From contig DATKPC010000055.1 in assembly GCA_035524275.1 (NCBI GenBank), positions 1 to 35,569 of the forward strand: DNA of 35,569 nt, written 5' to 3'. The notes beneath the pieces are model-generated. The model saw only the letters and a program-made list of their open reading frames with translations, did no database searches and was not told where the DNA came from. The position numbers and the translations under genes were made by a program. The stretch comes from DATKPC01 sp035524275. Lineage in GTDB: Bacteria; Pseudomonadota; Gammaproteobacteria; Burkholderiales; Burkholderiaceae_F. This document shows positions 8,883 through 16,187 of this stretch, in pieces (the first letter of the stretch is position 1; each line of letters starts with the position of its first letter).

Positions 8883-10112
8883 GTGTTCGAATTTCCTCCG
8901 CGCCCTAAGCGGGAACCGGATCCGGAGCCGATATCGCTCGGCGCCGTGGTTCCGAGCTGGAGCGTGCTCGTGTCGCGCGATCGCCTGCGTCCGATCGGCG
9001 TCCGGCTGGTCGTTCGCCCGGCTGCGCGCGCGTTGGCGGCGCCGCTCGCCGGGGTGCTCGATGCGGTGCTCGCGGGATTCGTGGCCGAGGGGGCGACCGC
9101 GTTTCCGCACGGTCTCGTCGTCGTCGCGCCGGTCGACTTCGGGCTCGATGCGTCGCTCGCCGGCTGGACGGCACCGCGCAATGTCCTGCTCGAGGTCGCC
9201 CCATCGGCCCTGGAGGACGACGACCAGCTGCGGCTCCTGTTCGATGTCCAGCGGCAGGGCGTGCGCCTCGTCCTGCGGCTGGATCGCGGCCCGGTGCCGT
9301 CCGCGGAGCGGTTGAAGCTCTTCCAGTACGTGCTGGCCGCGGACGCCGGCTTTGACACGTCGGTGGCGCCGTGGATCGCGCTCGCCCCGCCGGATGCGGC
9401 GGCGGCCGCGGCGGCGTTCGAACGGGGCGCCCAGGCCGTCGCCGGCTGGCCGCTGCCCGTCGTGGCGGACTCCGGCGGCGGCGCGCTGCAGCCGATGCAG
9501 CGCGCGGTCCTGGAGCTGATCCGCCTCGTCCAGGCCGACGCCGACATCGTCGACGTCGAGCGCACGCTGAAGACCGAGCCGGTCCTCGCCTACATGCTGC
9601 TCACGCTCGCCAACAGCGCGGCGTTCATGCCGGGGCGCGCGATCTCGTCGCTGCACCAGGCCATCGTGATGCTCGGCTATGCGCGCCTCGTGAAGTGGCT
9701 CGTGCTGCTGCTCGTCATCGCGAGCAAGGGGTCGTCGAACGCGCCGCTCGTCTACGGCGCCGTCGCGCGCGGCTTTGCGCTGGAGTACCTGGCCGCCGCG
9801 GCGTCGGCGCCGCGGCTGCAGCAGGACGAGGCGTTCATCGTCGGCGCGTTTTCGCTGCTCGACGCCATCACCGGCCAGCCCTTGGCGCAACTGGTCTCCG
9901 ACGTCGTCCTGCCGACGTCGATCTGCGATGCGCTGCTGCACGGCCGTGGTCCGCACGCGCCGAACCTCGCCCGCGCGATGGCCTTCGAGCGCGATGGCGA
10001 GTGGTCTCCGAACGCGCCGGACGCGGCGACCTCCGGGCCCGGCGCGGACGCGACGAACGCATCGCTGCTGCAGGCCCTCGCCGCCACGGACGCCCTGCTC
10101 GCGCTGGTCTAG
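8883..10112 (+). CDS. Degenerate EAL plus HDOD domain protein
   Basis: A 409-residue cytoplasmic signalling protein. Residues 25-180 look like a worn EAL fold (VLLEVAPSAL around residue 104, VRLVLRLDRG around residue 130), but the metal and c-di-GMP ligands of active EAL phosphodiesterases are absent. Residues 190-400 form an HDOD domain with MQRAVLELIRLVQADADI, then TLKTEPVLAYMLLTLANSAAF and AIVMLGYARLVKWL. EAL-HDOD proteins are a known non-catalytic regulatory family in proteobacteria. GTG at 8883 was chosen because GGAG lies eight bases upstream and the encoded start VFEFPPRPK resembles the short basic leader seen in the family; an in-frame ATG at 8829 is the alternative. An inverted pair of REP-like elements follows the stop. 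What it senses cannot be read from the sequence. Confidence 0.85.
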   Translation: MFEFPPRPKREPDPEPISLGAVVPSWSVLVSRDRLRPIGVRLVVRPAARALAAPLAGVLDAVLAGFVAEGATAFPHGLVVVAPVDFGLDASLAGWTAPRNVLLEVAPSALEDDDQLRLLFDVQRQGVRLVLRLDRGPVPSAERLKLFQYVLAADAGFDTSVAPWIALAPPDAAAAAAAFERGAQAVAGWPLPVVADSGGGALQPMQRAVLELIRLVQADADIVDVERTLKTEPVLAYMLLTLANSAAFMPGRAISSLHQAIVMLGYARLVKWLVLLLVIASKGSSNAPLVYGAVARGFALEYLAAAASAPRLQQDEAFIVGAFSLLDAITGQPLAQLVSDVVLPTSICDALLHGRGPHAPNLARAMAFERDGEWSPNAPDAATSGPGADATNASLLQALAATDALLALV

Positions 10113-10134
10113 GCGGCGCCCGTTTCAGGCCGCC

Positions 10135-10175
10135 ACCCTCTCCCCCCGCTCTCCCGCTCGCGCGGGAGAGGGGAG
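10135..10175 (-). repeat. REP-like element, inverted copy B
   Basis: The reverse complement reads as CCCCTCTCCCGCGCGAGCGG followed by a GAGAGCGGGGGGAGAGGGT tail, a diverged copy of the elements at 51-97 and 10225-10272. It lies 22 bp after the EAL/HDOD stop codon and faces copy C, so the two could fold into a long cruciform or a stem-loop in RNA that protects or ends the upstream transcript. Confidence 0.65.
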
Positions 10176-10224
10176 TCCCGTCGTTGGCCGAGGTGACGTC
10201 GCCTCCATGGGCGACGACGTGACT

Positions 10225-10272
10225 CCCCTCGCCCGCGCGAGCGGGAGAGGGGTGGGGGAGAGGGTGTCAGCA
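10225..10272 (+). repeat. REP-like element, copy C
   Basis: Nearly identical to 51-97 over about 47 bp and in opposite orientation to copy B, with about 50 bp between them. The spacer also contains imperfect inverted matches around GTCGTT and GACGACGTGACTC. The pair has a BIME-like head-to-head layout in the gap between two convergent genes. Confidence 0.7.
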
Positions 10273-10322
10273 GAAAGCGCGGCAAGAATCAGCGCGACCA
10301 ACCACTCGCCGGTCTCCGCCGA

Positions 10323-11015
10323 TCAGGTCCCGCTGTAGGGCACCTTGCGCGGCGGCATCGTCTCCGGCCCGGTGGGCTCGTCGCCGCCTTCGTAGCTGGG
10401 CGCGCCGACGCGCGAACGCGTCGGCCGCCGCAGCGGATACTGTGCCGGCGCCGTCAGGTAGGCGTCGGCGCGCGCCGCCCACAGCTCCTGGACGCTGCGG
10501 TACTGCGGCGGCAGCGCCACGTACAGCTGCAGGCCCAGCTCGCTGCAGACCCGGGCGACGTTGCGCACGAGCCCGCGGCCCCGCTCGATGGACAGCAGCG
10601 TGTCGATCGAAACCCCGACGCGGCTTGCCATCGCGGACGTGCCGACACCCAGCGTCCGCCGCCGCTCCGACAGCGAGCCGATGCGACTCGCGGCGACGAA
10701 GCCGGGCGGCTTCGCGCCGATCACGATGCGCGTCGTCTCCGCCCCGCTGGCGCCGACGTCCTCGGCGTTTTCGGCAGCGACGAGCACGACGCCGAGGCTG
10801 TGCAGCAGCCGGAGCAACGTGTCCAGTCGCACCGCGAGCGGCTTGTCGAACGCGTTCTTGACGTTGTTGAACTCGACGCCGCTGTCGAGGCTGAGCCGAT
10901 ACGCGAACGGCGGCTGCACGACAGTGACGTGCTGCGCGAATTCGCCCAGCGGCAACACCACGGGCAAGAGGCGAGGCGCGTTGCCGTGTTCGATCCGGCC
11001 TTCAGCGCCAGTCAT
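10323..11015 (-). CDS. Tandem helix-turn-helix (XRE-like) regulator
   Basis: A 230-residue protein from ATG 11013-11015; an in-frame TTG at 11025-11027 would add four residues. Residues about 112-170 resemble an XRE/Cro DNA-binding domain: SLSERRRTLGVGTSAMASRV, then GVSIDTLLSIERGRGLVRNV, ending in LGLQLYVALPP. Residues about 38-78 (LSLDSGVEFNNVKNAFDKPL, RLDTLLRLLHSLGVVLV) look like a second, diverged copy of the same fold. The C-terminal 55 residues are polar and probably disordered. It resembles HipB-like regulators in layout but no HipA kinase gene is adjacent. No clear Shine-Dalgarno is seen; the start region instead holds the palindrome at 11020-11037, so the mRNA may be leaderless and the gene self-regulated (inference). 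Its flanking DNA is less GC-rich than the rest, which suggests a transferred or decaying locus. Confidence 0.65.
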   Translation of the reverse strand: MTGAEGRIEHGNAPRLLPVVLPLGEFAQHVTVVQPPFAYRLSLDSGVEFNNVKNAFDKPLAVRLDTLLRLLHSLGVVLVAAENAEDVGASGAETTRIVIGAKPPGFVAASRIGSLSERRRTLGVGTSAMASRVGVSIDTLLSIERGRGLVRNVARVCSELGLQLYVALPPQYRSVQELWAARADAYLTAPAQYPLRRPTRSRVGAPSYEGGDEPTGPETMPPRKVPYSGT

Positions 11016-11019
11016 GGTT

Positions 11020-11037
11020 GTATTCAATCTGGAATAC
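11020..11037. promoter_or_regulatory. Candidate operator palindrome at the HTH gene start
   Basis: GTATTC-AATCTG-GAATAC, perfect 6-bp arms with a 6-bp spacer, lying 5 bp upstream of the ATG of the HTH regulator. It is conspicuously AT-rich for this genome and is placed where an autoregulatory operator would sit. Another GAATAC half-site lies at 11351-11356. Confidence 0.4.
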
Positions 11038-11423
11038 CGGGGTGAGATTGCGCGGGATCTTGGACTCTGAGTTGTCGCGATGTCGACTGCACGCCTTCGA
11101 CGGCACGCCTGTTGCTCGCTCTGCCGGGCGCCTGGACCAGCCCCGGAACCTCGACGTCATCGCCGGCACCGAGCGCCGAGCGTCAATCCAACGCCGAAGT
11201 TAGTGTCTCGTGCGCGATAGCGTCAATCACGGAATCTTACGAGGGGTATCGTCGAATCAAGTCGAATCACAGAGGCAATCGCGATGCATTGAGTTCGCGC
11301 ATACCGCCTATCTGGTGTGGCGTGATGCCGGCGATCACGCGTGCCCGCGGGAATACCCGCGGTACGCACGGTCGGGATCACCGGGTATCGCCGGCCCCGA
11401 GCGAATCGATTTTCATCTCGGCG
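11038..11423. other. Gene-free accessory stretch with short repeats
   Basis: No protein family is recognisable on either strand and the open frames here lack the codon pattern of real genes. It is less GC-rich than its neighbours. It holds two copies of AGCGTCAATC exactly 40 bp apart (11179-11188, 11219-11228), a tandem pair GTCGAATCAA/GTCGAATCAC (11251-11270), and a palindrome CCGCGGGAATACCCGCGG (11345-11362). It may be regulatory DNA of the divergent HTH gene, remnants of a lost gene, or both. Confidence 0.5.
11345..11362. repeat. GC-rich palindrome, 7-bp arms
   Basis: CCGCGGG-AATA-CCCGCGG forms a compact hairpin with a 4-nt loop. It lies about 60 bp beyond the topB stop codon on the side toward which topB is transcribed, so it could act as its terminator, although no U-tract follows. 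It also contains a GAATAC half-site matching the HTH-gene palindrome. Confidence 0.35.
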
Positions 11424-14258
11424 CTAGGCGCGCCGGGCCGCCTTTTTCGTGACACCGGTCGCCGCGCTGGTCTTCGCGCGCGCGCTGCTGCCGGCGCCGC
11501 GTGCCGCCGACGCGGCCTTCGTGGCGCCGCCGCTCGTCGCCTTGCGCGCCGTGGATGTCGTCGTCGCGTCAGCGCCGGCCGCTTTCGCGGCCTGGTTCGC
11601 GGTCGCCTTCTTCGCGGTCGCCTTCTTCGCGACCGTCTTCTTCGGGACCGATGCCGGCTCGACGATCGCGCTCTTCACGGCGGCCTTCGTCGCTTTCGCG
11701 GCGCGCTTCGGCGCGGCGTCGCCGGAGGCCGGCGCCGGCTTCGGCTCCGCGGTGCCCGCCGCGTCGGAACCGGCCGACTTGCGGCTGGGGCCGCGCGGCT
11801 CGAACTCGAAGCCGATGCTGCCGTCGGGCTTCTTCACGAGGAACGCGCTGAACTTGCGCCGCGTCCGGTTCGAGACGAAGCCGCGCAGCACGTCGGTGCG
11901 GCCGTCGGCCAGCAGCTTGCGCATCTGCTCGACCTCGATCGGCTGCTGCAGGATCACCTTGCCGGACCGGAAGTCGCAGCTTCGCGCGGCGCCGACCGAC
12001 TTCTCGCAGATGTACGACATCGGCTGCTCGTAGACGTTCGAGCCGCACTTCGGGCAGTGGCCGAGAGGCGTGAGGCCGCTGAAGTCGACTTCCTCGGCCG
12101 CGCCGCCCTCGCCGGGCGCCGCATTGCCGAAGTCGAATTCCAGCTTGTGTTCCGGCGAGAGCTTGAGCACGGCGGCGAACGGGCGCCCCATCTTGCTGCG
12201 GAACCCCGTCAGCGGTCCGATCTGCCCCTCCGACATCAGTTGCTCGACCTCGGCAGTCTCGAACGTCCGGCTTGCCGGATGCTTCGGCAGCGAGAAGTCG
12301 CAGTTCCCGCAGGCGAAGCGGCGGTAGTTCTCCTGCACGACGCCGCCGCACTTCGGACAGGGCGTCCTGAGCGTCGCGTAGTCGCCGGGCACCGTGTCGG
12401 ACTCGTAGCTCTTCGCGCGCTCGACGATCTTGCTCGTCATCTGCGCGATCTCGCGCATGAACGCGGCGCGCTTGAGCTTGCCGCGCTCGATCAGCGCGAG
12501 CTTGTGCTCCCATTCGCCGGTGAGTTCGGCTGCCGTGAGTTCCTCGACGCCGAGGCCGCGCAGCAGCGTCAGGAGCTGGAACGCCTTGGCGGTCGGATGA
12601 AGGTCCTTGCCGTCGCGCACGAGGTAGCGCTCGGTGATCAGGCCTTCGATGATCGCCGCGCGCGTGGCCGGCGTCCCGAGCCCCTTGCCCTCCATGGCGG
12701 CGCGCAGGTCCTCGTCGTCGACGAGCTTGCCGGCGCCTTCCATCGCCGACAGCAGCGTCGCCTCGGTGTAGCGCGGCGGCGGTCGCGTCTGCAGCGCCTG
12801 CGCCTCGGCCTCGGCGCACGCGACGGTCTCGCCCGGCTCGACCGCGACGAGAATCTTGTCGCCGGCGGCGCGTTCGCCGGTCGCCGGGGCCGCCTCGCGC
12901 CCGTAGATCGCGAGCCAGCCGGGCTCGACGAGCACGCGGCCCTCGGTCTTGAAGCGGTGAGTCTCGACCGTCGTGATGCGCGTCGTCACGAGGTACTCGG
13001 CGGCCGGGAAGAAGACCGCCAGGAACCGGCGCACGACGAGGTCGTAGATCTTCTGCTCCGCCTCCGAGAGGTTCTTCGGTGTCTCCAGCGTCGGGATGAT
13101 CGCGAAGTGGTCGGAGACCTTCGTGTTGTCGAAGACGCGCTTGTTCGGCTTGACCCAGCCGTTCTTGCGGATCTGGCGCGCGAACGGCGCGTAGGCCGCC
13201 TGCTCGCCGATGGCCTCGATCGTCTTGCCGACGACGCCGACGTAGTCCTCCGGCAGCGCGCGCGAGTCGGTCCGCGGGTAGGTCAGCGCCTTGTGCTTCT
13301 CGTAGAGCGCCTGCGCGAGCGAGAGCGTCGTCTTCGCGGAGAAGCCGAACCGGGAGTTGCCCTCCCGCTGCAGCGAGGTCAGGTCGAACAGCAGCGGCGA
13401 GATCTGCGTCGACGGCTTCGATTCCTCCGCGACCGTCCCGGCCGCGCCGCGGCACGCGGCGGCGATGGCCGCGGCGCGTTCGGCATCCCACAGCCGCTCG
13501 GCGCGCGCGTCCGGATCGTCCTCGCGCTTGCGGAATTCCGGGTCGAACCAGCGGCCCTCGTAGCTGCCCGCCTTGCAGTCGAACGTCGCGCGCACTTCCC
13601 AGTAGTCGCGGGCGACGAACTTCCGGATCTTGTCCTCGCGCTCGACGACGATCGCCAGCGTCGGCGTCTGCACGCGCCCGACCGTCGTGAGGAAGAAGCC
13701 GCCGTCCTTGCTGTTGAACGCGGTCATCGCCCGCGTTCCGTTGATCCCGACGAGCCAGTCCGCTTCCGAGCGCGAGCGCGCCGCGTCCGCCAGCGGCTGC
13801 ATGGCCTCGTCGTCGCGCAGCGCATGGAACGCCTCGCGGATCGCCGTCGGCGTCATCGACTGCAGCCACAGGCGCTGCACCGGCTGCTTCGCGTTCGCAT
13901 GCTGCACGATGTAGCGGAAGATCAGCTCGCCCTCGCGCCCCGCGTCGCAGGCGTTGATCAGTCGCCCGACGTCCTTGCGCTTGATGAGCTTCTGCAGCAG
14001 TTTCAGCCGGGCCTCCGAGCGTTCGATCGGCCGCAGCGCGAATTCCGGCGGGATCACCGGCAGGTGGCCGAACGTCCACTTGCCCCGCTTGACCTCGTAG
14101 GCCTCCGGTTCGTGCAGTTCCAGCAGGTGGCCGACGGCCGACGACAGCACGTACTGGTCGCTCTCGAAGAAATCCTGCTGCTTCGTGAAGCCGCCCAGCG
14201 CACGGGCGATATCCGATGCGACCGACGGCTTTTCGGCGATGATGAGTGCCTTGCTCAT
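11424..14258 (-). CDS. topB: DNA topoisomerase III (type IA)
   Basis: A 944-residue type IA topoisomerase that cuts and reseals one DNA strand to resolve linked or recombining molecules. The toprim domain is at the N-terminus with AEKPSVA at residues 8-14 and CDAGREGELIF around D105-E109; the usual third acidic position of DxDxE is glycine here, which I believe is common in this TopB clade. The active-site tyrosine is Y327 in TYPRTDSRALP. Two zinc-ribbon-like segments follow, near residues 632-655 (CPKCGG...CGNC) and 732-758 (CPKCGS...C...C). The last 120 residues are Ala/Lys/Thr-rich with AKK repeats like a histone H1 tail. ATG at 14256-14258 was chosen because MSKALIIAEKPSVA is the family start; upstream codons in frame are not conserved. 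It lies downstream of smg in the common betaproteobacterial order. Confidence 0.95.
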   Translation of the reverse strand: MSKALIIAEKPSVASDIARALGGFTKQQDFFESDQYVLSSAVGHLLELHEPEAYEVKRGKWTFGHLPVIPPEFALRPIERSEARLKLLQKLIKRKDVGRLINACDAGREGELIFRYIVQHANAKQPVQRLWLQSMTPTAIREAFHALRDDEAMQPLADAARSRSEADWLVGINGTRAMTAFNSKDGGFFLTTVGRVQTPTLAIVVEREDKIRKFVARDYWEVRATFDCKAGSYEGRWFDPEFRKREDDPDARAERLWDAERAAAIAAACRGAAGTVAEESKPSTQISPLLFDLTSLQREGNSRFGFSAKTTLSLAQALYEKHKALTYPRTDSRALPEDYVGVVGKTIEAIGEQAAYAPFARQIRKNGWVKPNKRVFDNTKVSDHFAIIPTLETPKNLSEAEQKIYDLVVRRFLAVFFPAAEYLVTTRITTVETHRFKTEGRVLVEPGWLAIYGREAAPATGERAAGDKILVAVEPGETVACAEAEAQALQTRPPPRYTEATLLSAMEGAGKLVDDEDLRAAMEGKGLGTPATRAAIIEGLITERYLVRDGKDLHPTAKAFQLLTLLRGLGVEELTAAELTGEWEHKLALIERGKLKRAAFMREIAQMTSKIVERAKSYESDTVPGDYATLRTPCPKCGGVVQENYRRFACGNCDFSLPKHPASRTFETAEVEQLMSEGQIGPLTGFRSKMGRPFAAVLKLSPEHKLEFDFGNAAPGEGGAAEEVDFSGLTPLGHCPKCGSNVYEQPMSYICEKSVGAARSCDFRSGKVILQQPIEVEQMRKLLADGRTDVLRGFVSNRTRRKFSAFLVKKPDGSIGFEFEPRGPSRKSAGSDAAGTAEPKPAPASGDAAPKRAAKATKAAVKSAIVEPASVPKKTVAKKATAKKATANQAAKAAGADATTTSTARKATSGGATKAASAARGAGSSARAKTSAATGVTKKAARRA

Positions 14259-14417
14259 GACGATCCCGATCCGGTTGCGAGGCCCGCGCGCCGGCCGCTG
14301 CGGCGTGGACGCGGAGTGCACGGACGTCGTTCCACCGGGTCGCAGGCGGCCGGGCAGGCCGGTGCCGGCGATCCGAGGGCATTCGGGCCGGGTCTTGCCC
14401 GGCCAACGCGGCGCAAC

Positions 14418-14445
14418 ACTACACGATCACGAGGCGGTTTGTCGC
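14418..14445 (-). promoter_or_regulatory. Possible topB promoter
   Basis: On the minus strand GCGACA (14440-14445) and TGTAGT (14418-14423) are separated by 16 bp, each matching four of six sigma-70 consensus positions. It lies in the 265-bp gap before topB and inside a locally AT-richer patch, but the match is weak. Confidence 0.25.
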
Positions 14446-14484
14446 CGGAAGTTCCCCGCCCGACCGGCGGGAATCCCGCGCCTT

Positions 14485-14509
14485 GCCGACGGGCCGGCGG
14501 CCCGTCGGC
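14485..14509 (-). terminator. Hairpin after smg
   Basis: GCCGACGGGCC-GGC-GGCCCGTCGGC, a perfect 11-bp stem with a 3-nt loop, starts 14 bp beyond the smg stop in its direction of transcription. There is no U-tract, so it may end or stabilise the lysM-dprA-smg transcript rather than be a classic intrinsic terminator. Confidence 0.5.
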
Positions 14510-14523
14510 GTGGCCGCCGCCGC

Positions 14524-14982
14524 TCAGTGCAGCAGCCGCTCGGTCCCGTCGTCGAGGAGTTCTTCCAGCAGCAGCACGTCGACGTCGGCCTGCTGGCTCC
14601 ACAGCACCATCAGCACGATCACCTTGAGCGCGTCGAGCGCCAGCGGCGAGTCGTCGACGGCCATCGCGCGCTCGATCACGATCTCGCGCTGCGCCGGCGT
14701 CAGCTGGCCGGCGCCGTCGAGGAACGCGATGAACCCGGCCGCTTCGGTGCCCAGGTGCGCGAGTTCGTGGGTCGAGAAGACCCGAACTGCGCCCGGTGTC
14801 GGCGCCGGCTGGCCGTGCGCGGCACGCGCCGTCGAGATCAGGTCGCGCAGCCAGCCGATCGCCGCCGAGATTTCATGGGCCGGGAACCCGGCGTCCGAGA
14901 GCTGCCGCGAAAGGGATGCCTCGTCGCCGCAGGCGTCCAGCACGCCGCAGTTTTCGTACAGGAAGACGAGAACGTCGAACAT
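14524..14982 (-). CDS. smg: Smg family protein (DUF494)
   Basis: A 152-residue protein of the Smg/DUF494 family, a small cytoplasmic protein usually found beside dprA and of undefined function. The start MFDVLVFLYENC and the motif SDAGFPAHEISAAIGWLRDL, then RVFSTHELAHLG, are characteristic, as is the acidic end VDVLLLEELLDDG. The ATG lies 53 bp after the dprA stop with no strong ribosome binding site. The dprA-smg-topB order matches many betaproteobacteria, which supports both this call and a shared transcript. The name comes from E. coli, where smg also sits between dprA (smf) and a topoisomerase-like gene; that context is known rather than seen here. Confidence 0.93.
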   Translation of the reverse strand: MFDVLVFLYENCGVLDACGDEASLSRQLSDAGFPAHEISAAIGWLRDLISTARAAHGQPAPTPGAVRVFSTHELAHLGTEAAGFIAFLDGAGQLTPAQREIVIERAMAVDDSPLALDALKVIVLMVLWSQQADVDVLLLEELLDDGTERLLH

Positions 14983-15035
14983 CGGCCGCCACTTTAACCC
15001 GCCGGCGCGGCCCGGCGCAACTGCCGTTCGCCGCC

Positions 15036-16163
15036 CTAACGCAACCTCTGGTAGACGTTCCCCGGCAGGCGCTCAACATGTTGTGCCATCTCCAGCTCCA
15101 GCAGGTCGGCCGCGACGGCCGCAGCGTCGCCGCCGGAGCGTTCGCACAGGACGTCCATGCTCGCCGGATCGTGCCCGAGCGCGTCGAGCAGCGCGCGCTG
15201 GCGCGCGGTCGGCGCCGCGCGCCGGTCGCGCTCGGCGCGCTCGCCCGACGCCGGCGGCGGCCTCGATGCCGCCGCCGGCGCGAGCTCCGAAAGGACGTCG
15301 TGGCCCGTCTCGACGAGCTTCGCGCCGTCCTTGATCAGCCGGTGGCAGCCGCGCGCGAGCGGCGCGTGGATCGAACCCGGGATCGCGAACACGTCGCGGC
15401 CGGCCGCGGCGGCCAGTCGCGCGGTGATCAGCGACCCGGACCGCAACGCGGCCTCGACGACGAGCACGCCGCGCGAAAGGCCCGCGATCAGCCGGTTGCG
15501 ACGCGGGAATTGCCCCGGGCGCGGCGGCGAACGCAGCGGCAGCTCCGAGACCAGCAGCCCGGCGTCGCGCACCTGTCGCGCCAGCGCGCGGTTGGCCGCC
15601 GGATAGACGATGTCGACCCCGGTGCCCAGGACCGCGATCGTCGAGGCCGCATCCGGGCCGGCAGCGAGCGCGCCGCGGTGCGCGGCGGCGTCGATGCCGA
15701 GCGCAAGCCCGCTCACGACGACGTAGCCGGCGCCGGCGAAGAACTGCGCGAAACGCGCCGCGTTCTCTTCGCCCTGGCGCGTCGCATTGCGGCTGCCGAC
15801 GACGGCGATCGCGGGCCGGCGCAACAGGTCGCGGCGCCCGCTGCAGTAGATCAACGGCGGCGGATCATCGCCCTGCAGCAGCCCGGCGGGGTAGTCGGCG
15901 TCGGCCAGCGTGACGACGGTGTTGCGCGGGTCCTCGCGCAGCCATTCGCGCGTCGTGTCGATGGCCGCGCGCAGCGCCTCGCCGGCCGGCGCGCCCAAGG
16001 CCAGCCCGAGCTGTTCGCCGACGACGCGCTGCAGGGCCGGGCGTGCGGCCCGCAGGATCGCGTCGGGCAGCCCGAAGGCCGCGAGCAGCGCGCGCACGGC
16101 GCTGCTGCCGAGCCCTGGGGTCAGGCTCAGCCGCAGCCAGGCGTCGAGTTCGTCGGGCGCCAG
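15036..16163 (-). CDS. dprA: DNA processing protein A, with no standard start codon for its N-terminus
   Basis: DprA/Smf loads RecA on single-stranded DNA entering during natural transformation. The Rossmann core shows VVGSRNATRQGEENAARFAQ, VVSGLALGIDAAAHRGAL, VLGTGVDIVYPAAN, FPRRNRLIAGLSRGVLVVEA and GSLITARLAAAAGRDVFAIP. A short winged-helix domain closes the protein. The problem is the start: the conserved DELDAWLRLSLTPGLG stretch lies upstream of the first GTG (16095-16097), and between it and the in-frame TGA that ends lysM (16188-16190) there is no ATG, GTG or TTG. I placed the start at CTG 16161-16163, giving about 375 residues. A GTG start would give 353 residues and cut off part of the N-terminal SAM-like domain. 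It directly follows lysM in the same frame, so coupled translation is likely. Function is firm, start uncertain. Confidence 0.9.
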   Translation of the reverse strand: MAPDELDAWLRLSLTPGLGSSAVRALLAAFGLPDAILRAARPALQRVVGEQLGLALGAPAGEALRAAIDTTREWLREDPRNTVVTLADADYPAGLLQGDDPPPLIYCSGRRDLLRRPAIAVVGSRNATRQGEENAARFAQFFAGAGYVVVSGLALGIDAAAHRGALAAGPDAASTIAVLGTGVDIVYPAANRALARQVRDAGLLVSELPLRSPPRPGQFPRRNRLIAGLSRGVLVVEAALRSGSLITARLAAAAGRDVFAIPGSIHAPLARGCHRLIKDGAKLVETGHDVLSELAPAAASRPPPASGERAERDRRAAPTARQRALLDALGHDPASMDVLCERSGGDAAAVAADLLELEMAQHVERLPGNVYQRLR

Positions 16164-16187
16164 AAGCGTGGGCCGCCGGCCGCGTGC

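Noticed and set aside
10323..11015. Toxin-antitoxin pair around the HTH gene
   Set aside because: No toxin-like frame lies on either side; the adjacent gap has no gene and the other neighbour is the EAL/HDOD gene.
11112..14627. Plus-strand frame of 1171 codons over the topB region
   Set aside because: Antisense of topB. The 11112-11423 part, which lies outside topB, was read separately and shows no recognisable protein.
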